From positions 434,001 to 498,000 of the forward strand of contig NZ_JABTCG010000003.1 in assembly GCF_014610845.1 (NCBI RefSeq): 64,000 nucleotides of DNA. Direction: 5' to 3'. The notes below the pieces were generated by a model, which had not been told where the DNA came from, ran no database searches, and saw only the letters and a program-made list of their open reading frames with translations. The translations under genes were made by a program, and so were the position numbers. Shown here piece by piece: positions 27,462 to 37,469 of this stretch (positions are counted from its first letter, which is position 1; every line of letters starts with the position of its first letter). The DNA comes from Maribacter arenosus. GTDB lineage: Bacteria; Bacteroidota; Bacteroidia; Flavobacteriales; Flavobacteriaceae.

Positions 27462-29108
27462 TCAATGTAAGGATTTTAGTAATTTTTTTCTAGTCTTCCT
27501 ATACTTTTTCAAATCAAGGGTATACTCCGCATAGCTTTTGAACACCTTGCTGACAAGTCGATGTTGTTTAGATGGCTTTGCGTCCTTTAATGCGTGTAGT
27601 AATTCGTAATCCTCACACCCAATACGGTGGGCTTCAAAACGTAGCGAGGATAGTGGTCCTTTCTTGCCTGGATAAATAATATGCGTATCCCCTGCCGGTA
27701 GGTAGTTGTTGTCACTGGCCGCTGGGGATGGATGTTTTACCACACTTTGTTCAAAGGGATCGGCTTGATAATGGTTTAAGCCCCAATGCAGATACCCACC
27801 TGTATTATAGAAAGCAGCCCCCCAACCGAAATAAACCTGACGCAATTTTTCCATATCCAAAGTTCTGTTCAACCATTTGCCTCCCGGAATAAGACAGGTA
27901 TAAACCAAGACTTTTTCACCCTTTTTTTCCCGTTCCCTAAAAAAAGATTCATTTTCCTGAAAATCGTTTATCAAAGGACACCAAATATCAACGGCGCCTG
28001 CGATCCCCTCCTTATCATTGGTGGCCTCCATAATCTTCACTTCGGGAAATATTGCTTTAACCTGCCTTGCCACTTCTTTATAGCTCTTTGCGTTCACTTC
28101 GGTAGGTTCATCGGCAATATGTTGCAGCCAGTTATTGGTTAGGTTGTTTCGGGTTGTGAATTCCTTTATTCGATGCATTAATTTTTCAATATCCTTATCG
28201 CCATTTTCTGAATGATACCTTTTCTTGGTCAAGACAACTTTCAGTTCGGGATCTCCCCAATCATCATCATCCCCACGATACATCAAGTGGGGAGCCTCAA
28301 AATATTGAATGCCATATTTTCTGAAAATATTGATGAAGGCCGACAGCTTGTCATCGTTAAGAATCACGCTATCCTTTTCAAAATATATGAGTTCCCCTGG
28401 GATGGTAATGGAGTTTTGACGGCCATGGGCCATAAGTTTGGCATAATTGTCCATCATTTTATACCACGATGGGGACCACCTTTCTACATCATGACACGTT
28501 TCTATATTGGTTAGACTGAACCAATTTGTATAGAAGAAGTTACTTTGGGCCAATTTTGGCAAGGTTACGGGGTGGATATTAATTTTAAAAACGCCTTTTC
28601 CACTAAAGTTTTCAGCATAGGCTTCTATGTATATTGTATGCTTCCCCGGCTTATTGATCAAACTCGGAGGTATGGCAAGTCTGAACGCTGAATAGTTCGC
28701 CTTCGTCACAAATTGATTCTTCTCGACGGGTTGAATGACCTCAAAAATCCTAAATGGCGCCCTTCGGATTACATACGGGTTTTTTTTATCGATAAACTGT
28801 TCGGTTCTACTATCCAATCCTGTGTTTTGTTCCACGGGTACGTCGATAATTGAACTCCACACATCATCATTCATTACTACCCCGTTCAATTTGGCTGTTA
28901 ATTTGAAAGGGGTTCCTTCGGGTAATTTTACTAATACAAGTACATCGGCTTCGGTGTCCATAGGAAAATCAGCCTCCCAAGTAGCACTGTACTGTTTTAG
29001 GTGGTTTTGATCAGGGTAGATGGCCTGTAGTGGGTCAACAAGGGTAAGTTGTGCATAAAGACCTTGTAATAGGATGCATTGCAAAATCATTATAGCGTAA
29101 CGTTTCAT
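27462..29108 (-). CDS. secreted GH123-like/DUF4091 protein
   Basis: This 548-residue protein has a signal peptide (MILQCILLQGLYAQ). An N-terminal beta-sandwich precedes a barrel with WLQHIADEPTE, whose D333-E334 pair mirrors the Asp-Glu of GH123 enzymes that use substrate-assisted catalysis on N-acetylhexosamines. The DUF4091 C-terminal domain shows GWGAAFYNTGGYLHWG and LRFEAHRIGCEDYELL. Substrate inferred, not shown. It lies in a run of secreted proteins (31554-24567). Confidence 0.85.
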   Translation of the reverse strand: MKRYAIMILQCILLQGLYAQLTLVDPLQAIYPDQNHLKQYSATWEADFPMDTEADVLVLVKLPEGTPFKLTAKLNGVVMNDDVWSSIIDVPVEQNTGLDSRTEQFIDKKNPYVIRRAPFRIFEVIQPVEKNQFVTKANYSAFRLAIPPSLINKPGKHTIYIEAYAENFSGKGVFKINIHPVTLPKLAQSNFFYTNWFSLTNIETCHDVERWSPSWYKMMDNYAKLMAHGRQNSITIPGELIYFEKDSVILNDDKLSAFINIFRKYGIQYFEAPHLMYRGDDDDWGDPELKVVLTKKRYHSENGDKDIEKLMHRIKEFTTRNNLTNNWLQHIADEPTEVNAKSYKEVARQVKAIFPEVKIMEATNDKEGIAGAVDIWCPLINDFQENESFFREREKKGEKVLVYTCLIPGGKWLNRTLDMEKLRQVYFGWGAAFYNTGGYLHWGLNHYQADPFEQSVVKHPSPAASDNNYLPAGDTHIIYPGKKGPLSSLRFEAHRIGCEDYELLHALKDAKPSKQHRLVSKVFKSYAEYTLDLKKYRKTRKKLLKSLH

Positions 29109-29139
29109 AGGCTATTGTCTTAATCATGAAAAAATGATT

Positions 29140-30051
29140 TCAATATGTATCGGCCCCCCTCACCTCCATATCCAGTGTATATACCGAATTCATGGCAGTA
29201 ATGAACAACTTCTTATAATCATTACCGCCAAAGGTGACATTGGCCGTCCATTTTTGGTCTACGGGAATATGTAAGATCTGATCCCCTTGTTCATTGAAAA
29301 CGGTTACCCCATCTCCAGTCAGATAAACATTGCCTTGATTATCCAGGGTCATTCCATCAGAACCCATGGTCGTAAAAAGTGTTTTGTTGGAAAGGCTCCC
29401 ATCCTCATTTATGGAATACGAATAGGTCTTTTTGTTCCCTATATCGGCGATATAAAGGGTCTTACCGTCGGGCGTGCCGATAATGCCATTGGGTTGTACA
29501 AATTCATCAGCAACAACCTGGACCGTCTTTTCATCCGGTGCTAGATAATAAACTCGCTTGGCTTCCTGTTCAGGTTCTTCGTGGTTCCACCATGGTCTTT
29601 TATAAAAAGGATCAGTGAAATAAATTCCGCCATTATTATCTACCCATAGATCATTCGGGCCGTTCAGTTTTTTATCTTTAATACCGTCAACAAGGACCGT
29701 CACATTCTTTTGGGCATCAATGCGCCATAATTGGTTTTTCTCATCGGCGCAGGCCAACAGATTCCCTGTATTGTCAAAATGGAGCCCGTTGGCGCGGCCT
29801 GAAGGTTGCATATATACCGAAACTGAATTGTCTTTCGCGGACCATTTTATAATTCGGTCATTTGGTTGGTCCGTGAAGAAAACGTTTCCTTCTTGGTCGG
29901 CGGCTGGGCCTTCGGTGAATTCATAGTCCGAAGCCACCAATTCAAGTGTAGCCCCAGGTGCGATTAAGGAATTCTCCTGACCAGTACAATAAAATGTAAC
30001 CAGTACTAATAAAAACAGCAACGAATAGTACGGTGAATTAGTGCTCCCCAT
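29140..30051 (-). CDS. SMP-30/gluconolactonase family protein
   Basis: It is an exported six-bladed beta-propeller of 303 residues. The signs are FTEGPAADQEGNVFFTDQPNDRI (split at EG/N), RANGLHFDNTGNLLACAD, LNGPNDLWVDNNGGIYFTDP and QPNGIIGTPDGKTLYIAD, with the divalent-metal ligands E, N and D. Relatives hydrolyse sugar lactones. The signal peptide (LLFLLVLVTFYCTGQE) suggests a periplasmic role. Start is 4 bp after the stop of the upstream TolB-like gene, so they are cotranscribed. Confidence 0.88.
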   Translation of the reverse strand: MGSTNSPYYSLLFLLVLVTFYCTGQENSLIAPGATLELVASDYEFTEGPAADQEGNVFFTDQPNDRIIKWSAKDNSVSVYMQPSGRANGLHFDNTGNLLACADEKNQLWRIDAQKNVTVLVDGIKDKKLNGPNDLWVDNNGGIYFTDPFYKRPWWNHEEPEQEAKRVYYLAPDEKTVQVVADEFVQPNGIIGTPDGKTLYIADIGNKKTYSYSINEDGSLSNKTLFTTMGSDGMTLDNQGNVYLTGDGVTVFNEQGDQILHIPVDQKWTANVTFGGNDYKKLFITAMNSVYTLDMEVRGADTY

Positions 30052-30054
30052 AGG

Positions 30055-31554
30055 TTACAGCAAGGTATAGCTTACAAAAGCGATTTGCTGACTATCAGGC
30101 GACCAGGAAGGGACATTGATAGTGCCTTGACCACCAAATAGTTTTGCAAGTACAGTCACCTCCTTGGTTTCCAAATCCATCAGGCGAAGCATAACATCTT
30201 TATTGGGTGGATGATCTCCAGCAGGCACATCGGTATTAAAGGTAACATATACTAGCCACTTGCCATCCGGTGATGGATGGGCAAACCAATCGTTATATTT
30301 ATCGGTTGTAATTTGCTCCTGATCTGAACCGTCTGGTTTCATCCGCCATATTTGCATCGTACCTGTTCGGGTAGAGTTAAAATAGATGTATTTGCCATCA
30401 GGGGAATAATCAGGACCATCGTCAAGACCTTCAGCATTGGTAAGTCGAGTCTCCTTGCCTCCTTCAAAGGGAATGGTATAGATATCATAATTGCCATTTC
30501 GTTCTGCACAATAAGCTAGTGTTTTGCCATCTGGCGACCAGCCATGCCAATAGGAAGGGGCAAGAGGCGTTATCTTTTTTGGAACACCGCCTTCTATTGG
30601 AATAGAATAAATCATTGATTGGCCTGTTTCTGTCTGGTCACTGATAACCATTTGGGTGCCATCGGGTGAGATACCATGATCATTGTTGATTTTATTCGCA
30701 AAATCAGTTGGGATCATTTTCGGCGTGCCGCCCTCTACGGGAATTTTATAAAGCAACCCTTGGCTGTTATAGATCAATGTCTTGCCATCTGATGTCCAAT
30801 TTGGAGCTTCGATATGGTCTATGGTATGGAAAACTACGTTTCTGTTTAAAGAGGAAATGTCAAGGATTTCAAGACTACTTTCAACCTTCATAGGGGAATC
30901 GGTATTTTTCATGATTTTTTCAATTTCAACGTCTTTGAATTTTATGGTTTCAATTACCTCGTTATTGTGGGAACATACCCCAAGCCCAATAAAAAAAGGC
31001 TCAGTAAATTCTAAGCGTAAAGATCCAGCGGCAATACTTAATTCTTCTTCATCTTCCAATGCGGTAGAGATTGAGAAGTGATCACCAACTTTTCTCAATT
31101 TAACTTTCTTGGGACCTACAATATTCGATTTAACTTCTTTGGTAATTCCACCTTTAGAATCCCTATACTGCATGGAAGTGAGTCCATCACCATGTACGGC
31201 GACATCAACGTATGGGGCATCTGGTTCAAGGCTTTGTCGAACCATTAAACAGGCTTTTCGGTGAGGGTCAACCCCTTCACCTACCATTTCTATAATGGCC
31301 GATAGGGATACATCACCCGACATTTTTTTCCAAACAAAATGGAATTCATCGGTATTGAACCACATATTGGTACCGCCGCCCGAAACGGTATAAGTGTTGT
31401 CCGATGGATTGAACTCAGCAGAGCCTTCAAGTCCAACATTGCCAATATCACCATTGCCATCGAAAATCCCCAAGTTAGGGTTTGTAGGTATTTGCCACGA
31501 TGATATAAATACAGCGACAATAATAAGCGCAGGAAAAATCAATTTGTATTTCAT
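30055..31554 (-). CDS. exported protein with N-terminal DUF1349-like sandwich and TolB/PD40 propeller
   Basis: This 499-residue protein starts with a signal/anchor ([16 protein letters not shown]). Residues about 30-215 look like a concanavalin-like domain ([41 protein letters not shown] split at EPD). Residues 235-499 hold at least five PD40 repeats ([73 protein letters not shown]). It may bind or sense a carbohydrate or protein. Enzyme activity is not evident. It shares an operon with the SMP-30 gene. Confidence 0.8.
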   Translation of the reverse strand: MKYKLIFPALIIVAVFISSWQIPTNPNLGIFDGNGDIGNVGLEGSAEFNPSDNTYTVSGGGTNMWFNTDEFHFVWKKMSGDVSLSAIIEMVGEGVDPHRKACLMVRQSLEPDAPYVDVAVHGDGLTSMQYRDSKGGITKEVKSNIVGPKKVKLRKVGDHFSISTALEDEEELSIAAGSLRLEFTEPFFIGLGVCSHNNEVIETIKFKDVEIEKIMKNTDSPMKVESSLEILDISSLNRNVVFHTIDHIEAPNWTSDGKTLIYNSQGLLYKIPVEGGTPKMIPTDFANKINNDHGISPDGTQMVISDQTETGQSMIYSIPIEGGVPKKITPLAPSYWHGWSPDGKTLAYCAERNGNYDIYTIPFEGGKETRLTNAEGLDDGPDYSPDGKYIYFNSTRTGTMQIWRMKPDGSDQEQITTDKYNDWFAHPSPDGKWLVYVTFNTDVPAGDHPPNKDVMLRLMDLETKEVTVLAKLFGGQGTINVPSWSPDSQQIAFVSYTLL

Positions 31555-31634
31555 ACTTTTTGCGATTGGTTTTAAGCGAAATAAGATAGAAAAAAATGCA
31601 CAGAGTACCTACGGAATTATCCTATTTGTATTTG

Positions 31635-31642
31635 TATTTTTG
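31635..31642 (+). promoter_or_regulatory. -7 element of mazG
   Basis: TATTTTTG matches TAnnTTTG and ends 14 bp before the mazG ATG. No clear -33. Confidence 0.4.
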
Positions 31643-31656
31643 CCAAAAGCAAATCG

Positions 31657-32430
31657 ATGAAATCCAGAGCACTACAATTAGAGGCATTCGACCGTTTATT
31701 GACCATAATGGACGAACTCCGGGAACAATGTCCGTGGGATAAAAAGCAAACCATGCAAACGCTACGGCACCTTACCATAGAGGAGACGTATGAACTTGGT
31801 GATGCTATTTTAGAGGAAGATTTGCTCGAGGTCAAGAATGAGTTAGGCGACCTATTGTTACATATCGTTTTTTATGCCAAAATCGGTTCCGAAACGAATG
31901 ATTTCGATATCACCGATGTGTGCAATGCTATTTGTGAGAAATTGATCAATAGGCATCCCCATATTTATAGCGATGTTAAGGTAAGGGACGAGGAAGAGGT
32001 AAAACAAAATTGGGAAAACATAAAGCTAAAAGAAGGGAAAAAAAGTGTTTTGGAAGGGGTTCCCAAGGGATTACCGGCATTGGTGAAGGCCAATCGCATA
32101 CAGGATAAGGTGGCAGGCGTGGGCTTTGATTGGGAAAAACCAGAACAGGTTTTTGAAAAAGTACAGGAAGAACTTTCCGAATTACAGGAAGAAATAAAGA
32201 TGGGAAATGCCGAAAAGGTGGAATCCGAATTTGGCGATGTACTGTTTTCTATGATCAATTATGCCCGTTTTTTAAAGATAAATCCTGAAAATGCCCTTGA
32301 GCGCACCAATAAGAAATTCATAGACCGGTTTCAATACCTGGAATCAAAAGCTAAAGAACTGGGTAAATCTTTAAAGGATATGACCCTTAGGGAGATGGAT
32401 GTCTACTGGGAGGAAGCCAAATCCATTTAA
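31657..32430 (+). CDS. mazG: nucleoside triphosphate pyrophosphohydrolase MazG
   Basis: It hydrolyses (d)NTPs to monophosphates and pyrophosphate as house-cleaning. The 257 residues contain two MazG domains. The N-terminal one has CPWDKKQTMQTLRHLTIEETYE and the metal-site pattern EETYE...EVKNELGDLLLH; the C-terminal one has ELSELQEEI and ESEFGDVLFSMIN. GVPKGLPALVKANRIQDKV (split PALV/KANR) is the usual linker. First gene of a run with MATE, PAP2 and GT39. Confidence 0.95.
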   Translation: MKSRALQLEAFDRLLTIMDELREQCPWDKKQTMQTLRHLTIEETYELGDAILEEDLLEVKNELGDLLLHIVFYAKIGSETNDFDITDVCNAICEKLINRHPHIYSDVKVRDEEEVKQNWENIKLKEGKKSVLEGVPKGLPALVKANRIQDKVAGVGFDWEKPEQVFEKVQEELSELQEEIKMGNAEKVESEFGDVLFSMINYARFLKINPENALERTNKKFIDRFQYLESKAKELGKSLKDMTLREMDVYWEEAKSI

Positions 32431-32488
32431 ACAATAATTCTAGAACTTTTATTATTTACTTATCCTATTCCTAGGAAGACCTCTATCT

Positions 32489-33886
32489 TTGCTTCCGTTA
32501 AACCATCCAATCTTGTTCAGGCAGTACACCAAAGAATTTAAATATAACATAAGGCTATCGGTCCCGGTCATATTAGGGATGCTCGGGCATACCTTTGTTG
32601 CCTTTGCCGATAATATCATGGTGGGGCAATTGGGAACAGCTGAACTGGCGGCGGTATCTTTGGGCAATAGCTTTGTTTTTATTGCCATGTCTTTGGGTAT
32701 TGGTTTTTCTACGGCGATTACACCCTTGGTGGCTGAGGCCGATGGAGCAGGTAACAAGGCTGATGGTAAGAATGCATTAAAGCACGGACTCGTCTTGTGT
32801 ACGGTTTTGGGATTTTCACTTTTTGGGATAATTCTTTTGCTAAAGCCGATTATGTACCTCATGAAACAACCCCCTGAGGTCGTTGAGTTGGCGATGCCCT
32901 ATCTTGATTTAGTAGCATTTTCATTAGTGCCCTTGATAATTTTCCAGGCATTCAAACAATTTTCCGAGGGGCTATCCCAGACCAGATACCCTATGTATGC
33001 CACGATTATTGCGAATGTTGTCAACATCGTGTTGAATTATTTATTGATTTTTGGTTCTTTTGGATTTCCCAAGCTTGGTATAGTAGGTGCCGCTGTCGGT
33101 ACGTTAACTTCCCGAGTTATAATGGTCATTTATATTTGGATTTTACTCAAAGGGAAAAAGAAATTCCATGAATATGTAACAGGATTCAACTTCAAACGGA
33201 TTGAAAAAAAGGTCATGCGGAAGATAATAAGCCTCGGATTTCCTTCGGCGTTGCAAATGTTCTTTGAAGTGGCCATTTTTACTGCTGCCATATGGCTGAG
33301 CGGAGTATTGGGTAAAAATGCCCAGGCGGCCAACCAAATTGCTTTGAACCTTAGCAGTATGACGTTTATGTTCGGAATGGGTCTTGGGGTAGCAGCCATG
33401 ATACGGGTAGGCAACCAAAAGGGGACTAGGAATTTTAGTGAATTACGACGAATTGCTCAATCTATTTTCTTTTTGACCCTACTGGTCGAGATCGTTTTTG
33501 CAATATTGTTTTTATGGGGAAGGCATTGGTTCCCAACCATTTATCTTGATGTGGACCATGCGCAAAATATGGCCGATAATACCGAAGTGATTTACCTAGC
33601 TGGCCAATTATTATTGGTTGCGGCGTTCTTTCAAATTTCCGACGGTATTCAAGTGGTAGTCTTAGGCGCTTTGCGCGGGTTACAGGATGTAAAGATCCCC
33701 ACCTTTATAACCTTTGTGGCCTATTGGGTCATAGGTTTCCCTATATCCTATTATCTTGGGCTACACACCGATTTGGGGAGCACAGGAATTTGGATAGGTT
33801 TGCTAACTGGATTGAGTGCATCGGCGATTATGTTGTATATTCGATTTAATTATTTGACCAAAAAATTAATTACCGAGCAATTATAA
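32489..33886 (+). CDS. MATE family efflux transporter
   Basis: An inner-membrane cation-coupled multidrug exporter of 465 residues with twelve predicted membrane segments in two bundles. Family segments are VPVILGMLGHTFVAFADNIM (VGQLG follows), FKQFSEGLSQTRYPM and KIPTFITFVAYWVIGFPISY. The NorM-type layout is complete. Substrates not predictable. A 58-bp gap follows mazG, and the next gene starts 6 bp after its stop. Confidence 0.92.
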   Translation: MLPLNHPILFRQYTKEFKYNIRLSVPVILGMLGHTFVAFADNIMVGQLGTAELAAVSLGNSFVFIAMSLGIGFSTAITPLVAEADGAGNKADGKNALKHGLVLCTVLGFSLFGIILLLKPIMYLMKQPPEVVELAMPYLDLVAFSLVPLIIFQAFKQFSEGLSQTRYPMYATIIANVVNIVLNYLLIFGSFGFPKLGIVGAAVGTLTSRVIMVIYIWILLKGKKKFHEYVTGFNFKRIEKKVMRKIISLGFPSALQMFFEVAIFTAAIWLSGVLGKNAQAANQIALNLSSMTFMFGMGLGVAAMIRVGNQKGTRNFSELRRIAQSIFFLTLLVEIVFAILFLWGRHWFPTIYLDVDHAQNMADNTEVIYLAGQLLLVAAFFQISDGIQVVVLGALRGLQDVKIPTFITFVAYWVIGFPISYYLGLHTDLGSTGIWIGLLTGLSASAIMLYIRFNYLTKKLITEQL

Positions 33887-33892
33887 AGCTAC

Positions 33893-34120
33893 ATGGAACT
33901 ACCAAAATTCATATTAGGCGATAATACCGATTGGCCCAACGCTATTTTTGTAATACATACCGAATATCCCAGGTTTATTATTAATCTGGAGGATGATGAG
34001 GTGGAGTGGTTAGAGGATTTTACCAAAGAGGACGAAAAGGAACTCGAATCCGAGGCAGAAAGTCTTATTGAACAAGCTACAGCCTTTTATGATAGGGAAG
34101 TCTCCCGATATGAAGATTGA
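33893..34120 (+). CDS. small acidic protein of unknown function
   Basis: Not recognised. The 75-residue protein is strongly acidic (run EDDEVEWLEDFTKEDEKELE) with a beta-rich start (FILGDNTDWPNAIFVIHTEY) and a helical end. No signal or membrane segment. It fits tightly between the MATE and PAP2 genes, overlapping the following TTG by the last bases, which supports it as a real cotranscribed gene. Confidence 0.75.
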   Translation: MELPKFILGDNTDWPNAIFVIHTEYPRFIINLEDDEVEWLEDFTKEDEKELESEAESLIEQATAFYDREVSRYED

Positions 34121-34125
34121 TACGT

Positions 34126-34695
34126 ATGCTCGAAGAACTCCTACAGCTCGATAAGGATGCATTCCTTTTTCTAAATAGTTTGGGGAGCCCCACTTGGGAC
34201 GGCTTTTGGATGTTCGTAACCAATAAATTGAGCTCGATCCCCATTTATTTCATATTGCTTGTTTTAGTCTATAGACAATGGGGATTACGTAAGACACTGG
34301 TGGTATTGGCCACCGTGGCCATCTTAATCCTTGTTACCGATCAACTGGCTAATTTCTTCAAATATGGGGTTCAGCGCTTGCGACCATGTTATGATCCACA
34401 AGTAAGCGGACTTATGCGTTTGGTTAAATCTTCATGTGGAGGTAAATTCGGCTATTTTTCGGCCCATGCCGCCAATTCATTCGCGATTGTCTTATTCTTT
34501 ACCATATTGTTGAGGAAAAGCTTCAAATATATTGGATTCCTATTGTTCCTTTGGGCCATTATCGTTGCCTATAGTCGTATTTATATAGGGGTACACTTTC
34601 CATTGGATATAATTACCGGGGCTCTTATCGGTATGGGAATGGGCTGGATATTTGCAATGTTATATATATTTACACTTCACAAATTCCAACTATGA
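34126..34695 (+). CDS. PAP2-family membrane phosphatase
   Basis: This lipid-phosphate phosphatase with five or six membrane segments has the three motifs: KYGVQRLRPC (K and R of motif 1), YFSAHAANSF (SxH motif 2) and SRIYIGVHFPLD (R and catalytic His of motif 3). The ATG at 34126 (MLEELLQLDKDAF) is preferred over TTG 34117. Likely recycles undecaprenyl or other lipid pyrophosphates. Its stop overlaps the GT39 start (ATGA). Confidence 0.9.
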   Translation: MLEELLQLDKDAFLFLNSLGSPTWDGFWMFVTNKLSSIPIYFILLVLVYRQWGLRKTLVVLATVAILILVTDQLANFFKYGVQRLRPCYDPQVSGLMRLVKSSCGGKFGYFSAHAANSFAIVLFFTILLRKSFKYIGFLLFLWAIIVAYSRIYIGVHFPLDIITGALIGMGMGWIFAMLYIFTLHKFQL

Positions 34696-36350
34696 TTTCA
34701 AATACCAGGTATTGGTTTTTGTTCCTTCTTATTGTTTTGGTGTATATCGCCGGAATGTTCGTAACCCTTTTCGAAAATGATTCTGCCCAGTTTGCGGTTA
34801 TGGCCATGCGTATGGTTCAGGAAAATGATTTTTTAAGCCTTTTTAAAGGACCTGAAGAATATCTAGACAAACCCCATATGCACTATTGGCTGGCCGCACT
34901 ATCCTACAAGATTTTTGGAATTCATGATTGGGCTTATCGCATTCCAGGAGTACTGGCCACACTATTAGGGGCTTATAGTTGTTTTGGCCTGGGAAGACTG
35001 TTGTACAACCAAAATGTTGGCAAACTGGCCGCACTTATTTTCATGACCAGTCAGACAATTGTCTTAGGTGCTATCGATGTGCGAACCGATGCGGTTTTGA
35101 CCGGATTTGCCGTCTTTGCCATCTGGCATTTGACAGCTTACATCGAAAAGAATTATCTAAAACATATGCTTTTGGGTTGTTTTGGGGCAGGAATTGCCTT
35201 TTCGACCAAAGGTCAGATCGCCCTTTTGGTCATAGGGTTGCCCATACTATGTCATTTGGCTTATACCCGTAAATGGAAATTGTTTCTAAATTGGAGGGTA
35301 CTTACAGGACTTTTGGTATTCGCGGTGGTCATTGCCCCCATGCTTTATGCATACTATACCCAATTTGACCTGCATCCAGAGAAGATCATTCGGGGAAGAG
35401 GCGAAAGGAGCGGCATTTTCTTTATTTTTTGGGAGCAAAGCTTTGAACGTTTAAGCGGTGAGGGTGTCGGGCAGAATAGCAGTGATTATTTCTTCTTTTT
35501 CCATACCTTTTTATGGGTATTCTTACCTTGGACCGTATTGGGTTTGGTAGCCTATTGGCAAAAGGCCAAATCAATAATACAATCCAAGTTCAAATTTGAG
35601 CCTAACCAAGAGTTCTTAACGTTAGGCGGTATAACCTTGATTTTTATCATCATCAGTTTTGCCCAGTTTAAATTACCCCATTATTTGAACATCACCATAC
35701 CGTTGTTTGCTGTGCTGGGTGCAGGTTATTTACATGGGCTGTATATGGAGGAAAATCTTAGGATGAAGAAAATACTCTTGGGATTCCAGTATTTTATTTT
35801 GGCAATAGTCTTCCTAGCGGTCACGTTCATTTGCTTTTTTGTTTTTAAAACCGATACCTATTACAACTATATTTGGAAGGTGGTCTTGTCCGTAATTATT
35901 ATTTATTACTGTTTAAAGCGAGAGGATTACTATTTTAGAATCATTACAATAGGGGTCTTAAGTTCCGTACTCTTGAATGGAGTGTTGAATACCCATTTCT
36001 ATCCTCGTTTATTGCAATATCAGGCAGGTTCAAGCATGGCCAAGACCATCGATAAGAACAATATTCCCACGGATGATATTTACAAGATATCCGAAAATCA
36101 TACCTGGGCGTTGGATTTTTACAATCAAAAACCGGTCAAGATCATTTCTTTAATGCAATTAATGGATAAAAAGGATATTTGGGTCTACGTCAATGATAAA
36201 GAATTAAAAACACTAAAAGATGCTGGCTTTGATTGGAATCAACAGTTGACCGAAAAACAGTTTCGGATCACTCGATTGCAGGGTAAATTCCTAGATCCTT
36301 CTACAAGAAAAAAGGTATTGAACCAAATGCACTTGGTACATATTCATTGA
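34692..36350 (+). CDS. ArnT/PMT-like family 39 glycosyltransferase
   Basis: This 552-residue polytopic protein has a first loop FENDSAQFAVMAMRM with the acidic residues of the GT39/GT83 active site, YLDKPHMHYWL, and IDVRTDAVLTGF. About eleven to twelve membrane segments are followed by a small soluble tail. Members transfer a sugar from a polyprenyl-phosphate donor to lipid A or protein at the periplasmic face. It overlaps the PAP2 gene by 4 bases, so lipid-carrier handling and transfer are linked. Confidence 0.87.
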   Translation: MISNTRYWFLFLLIVLVYIAGMFVTLFENDSAQFAVMAMRMVQENDFLSLFKGPEEYLDKPHMHYWLAALSYKIFGIHDWAYRIPGVLATLLGAYSCFGLGRLLYNQNVGKLAALIFMTSQTIVLGAIDVRTDAVLTGFAVFAIWHLTAYIEKNYLKHMLLGCFGAGIAFSTKGQIALLVIGLPILCHLAYTRKWKLFLNWRVLTGLLVFAVVIAPMLYAYYTQFDLHPEKIIRGRGERSGIFFIFWEQSFERLSGEGVGQNSSDYFFFFHTFLWVFLPWTVLGLVAYWQKAKSIIQSKFKFEPNQEFLTLGGITLIFIIISFAQFKLPHYLNITIPLFAVLGAGYLHGLYMEENLRMKKILLGFQYFILAIVFLAVTFICFFVFKTDTYYNYIWKVVLSVIIIYYCLKREDYYFRIITIGVLSSVLLNGVLNTHFYPRLLQYQAGSSMAKTIDKNNIPTDDIYKISENHTWALDFYNQKPVKIISLMQLMDKKDIWVYVNDKELKTLKDAGFDWNQQLTEKQFRITRLQGKFLDPSTRKKVLNQMHLVHIH

Positions 36351-36826
36351 TCGATTCCTCATCAATCTACCCTTTAATTCGGTTTTTTTAATTGTAGGGA
36401 TTAAAGTGTTACTCCATTAATGTGAATCAACTAAACTGCCCTTTTAGATTCTAGGTGCGGCCTCTTGTAAAAAGTGTTCATATAATTCAGAATAACCTTA
36501 AATAAGATCGTTATATGGAATCATATATATGGGAGATCAAAATTGATAGTTCCATAATCGATCATGGCTGTAGGCATGATCTATATCATATCATATTCTA
36601 ATAGGTCCTTATACTTTTGAATGGGTAATCATAACCATGAAAATGATTTAACGAAATACTTTCTGCTTCTTACGAATACTTTTCATGCCCTGTCCGAATG
36701 GACAGTTGAACTAAGACCAGGGAATAATATTTTCATAATAGGTTTGGGATAACCCCATATGAAATCGAGTCTTAGGAAATTGCAACCCTTCTTGACGTTC
36801 GAATGTCAAAACCAAGAAATATAAGT
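36351..36826. other. 476-bp non-coding region with three inverted repeats
   Basis: No gene is seen. It contains GATCATG-N8-CATGATC (36560-36581), CTGTCC-GAAT-GGACAG (36691-36706) and an imperfect 18-bp palindrome TTGACGTTCGAATGTCAA (36792-36809). A -7-like TAGGTTTG sits at 36739-36746. The last palindrome overlaps the ATG at 36803, which favours the later CDP-alcohol transferase start at 36827. It may be a regulatory leader or hold an unannotated RNA. Confidence 0.45.
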
Positions 36827-37432
36827 ATGTTGACTTTTAAAAATTTTAATATCGCCGATTGGTTTTCGTTTTATCGAATTGTTGCGGTACCTATACTTTT
36901 GGTTTGGTTATGGTTGGAGGAAAGGGAGATTTTCACGTGGTTTTTATTAGTGAGCTATTCAACTGATGCAATAGACGGTTTTTTGGCGCGTAAATTAAAA
37001 ATCAGCAGTGCACGGGGATCCCAATTAGATTCGATGGGAGACCAGATAACGTTGGCCGTTGGGTTGATTGCATTATGGGTTTTTGAGAATCAATTCATCA
37101 GGGATAACTTGCTGCTTATAGCCATTGCGTTTGTACCCTATTTTATTCAAATGATGATTGCTTTTAAGAAGTATGGCAAGGCTACTGCTTTTCATACCTA
37201 CTTGGCGAAAACCTCTGCGCTTATTCAAGGTGTGTTTATTCTTTGGACCTTGTTTTTTGGCCCTATATATTGGCTGTTTTATATCATGATCGTCATAGGG
37301 GTATTGGAGACCATAGAAGAAATAACCCTAATTTTTATGTATGATGTGTGGGTAGAGGATGTAAAAGGTTTGTATTGGGCCTTAAAGGATGAAAGAAGGT
37401 TATTTAAAAAGGATTCAAGCAGTAATTTTTAA
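36827..37432 (+). CDS. CDP-alcohol phosphatidyltransferase family protein
   Basis: It makes a phospholipid by transferring a phosphatidyl group from CDP-diacylglycerol, or an equivalent reaction, in the inner membrane. The full signature D-x2-DG-x2-AR-x8-G-x3-D-x3-D is present (DAIDGFLARK...RGSQLDSMGD). About five or six membrane segments. The ATG at 36827 (MLTFKNFNIADWFSFYR) is preferred to that at 36803, because relatives start near the NIADWxSFYR segment. Alcohol substrate not predictable. Confidence 0.87.
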   Translation: MLTFKNFNIADWFSFYRIVAVPILLVWLWLEEREIFTWFLLVSYSTDAIDGFLARKLKISSARGSQLDSMGDQITLAVGLIALWVFENQFIRDNLLLIAIAFVPYFIQMMIAFKKYGKATAFHTYLAKTSALIQGVFILWTLFFGPIYWLFYIMIVIGVLETIEEITLIFMYDVWVEDVKGLYWALKDERRLFKKDSSSNF

Positions 37433-37469
37433 GAATCCATTTAGTAATGAACCTTCTGACTACCATTGA

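Noticed and set aside
31965-32258. 97-codon minus-strand frame inside mazG
   Set aside because: Shadow of the MazG coding frame; Ser/Thr/Pro-rich composition is typical of antisense frames.
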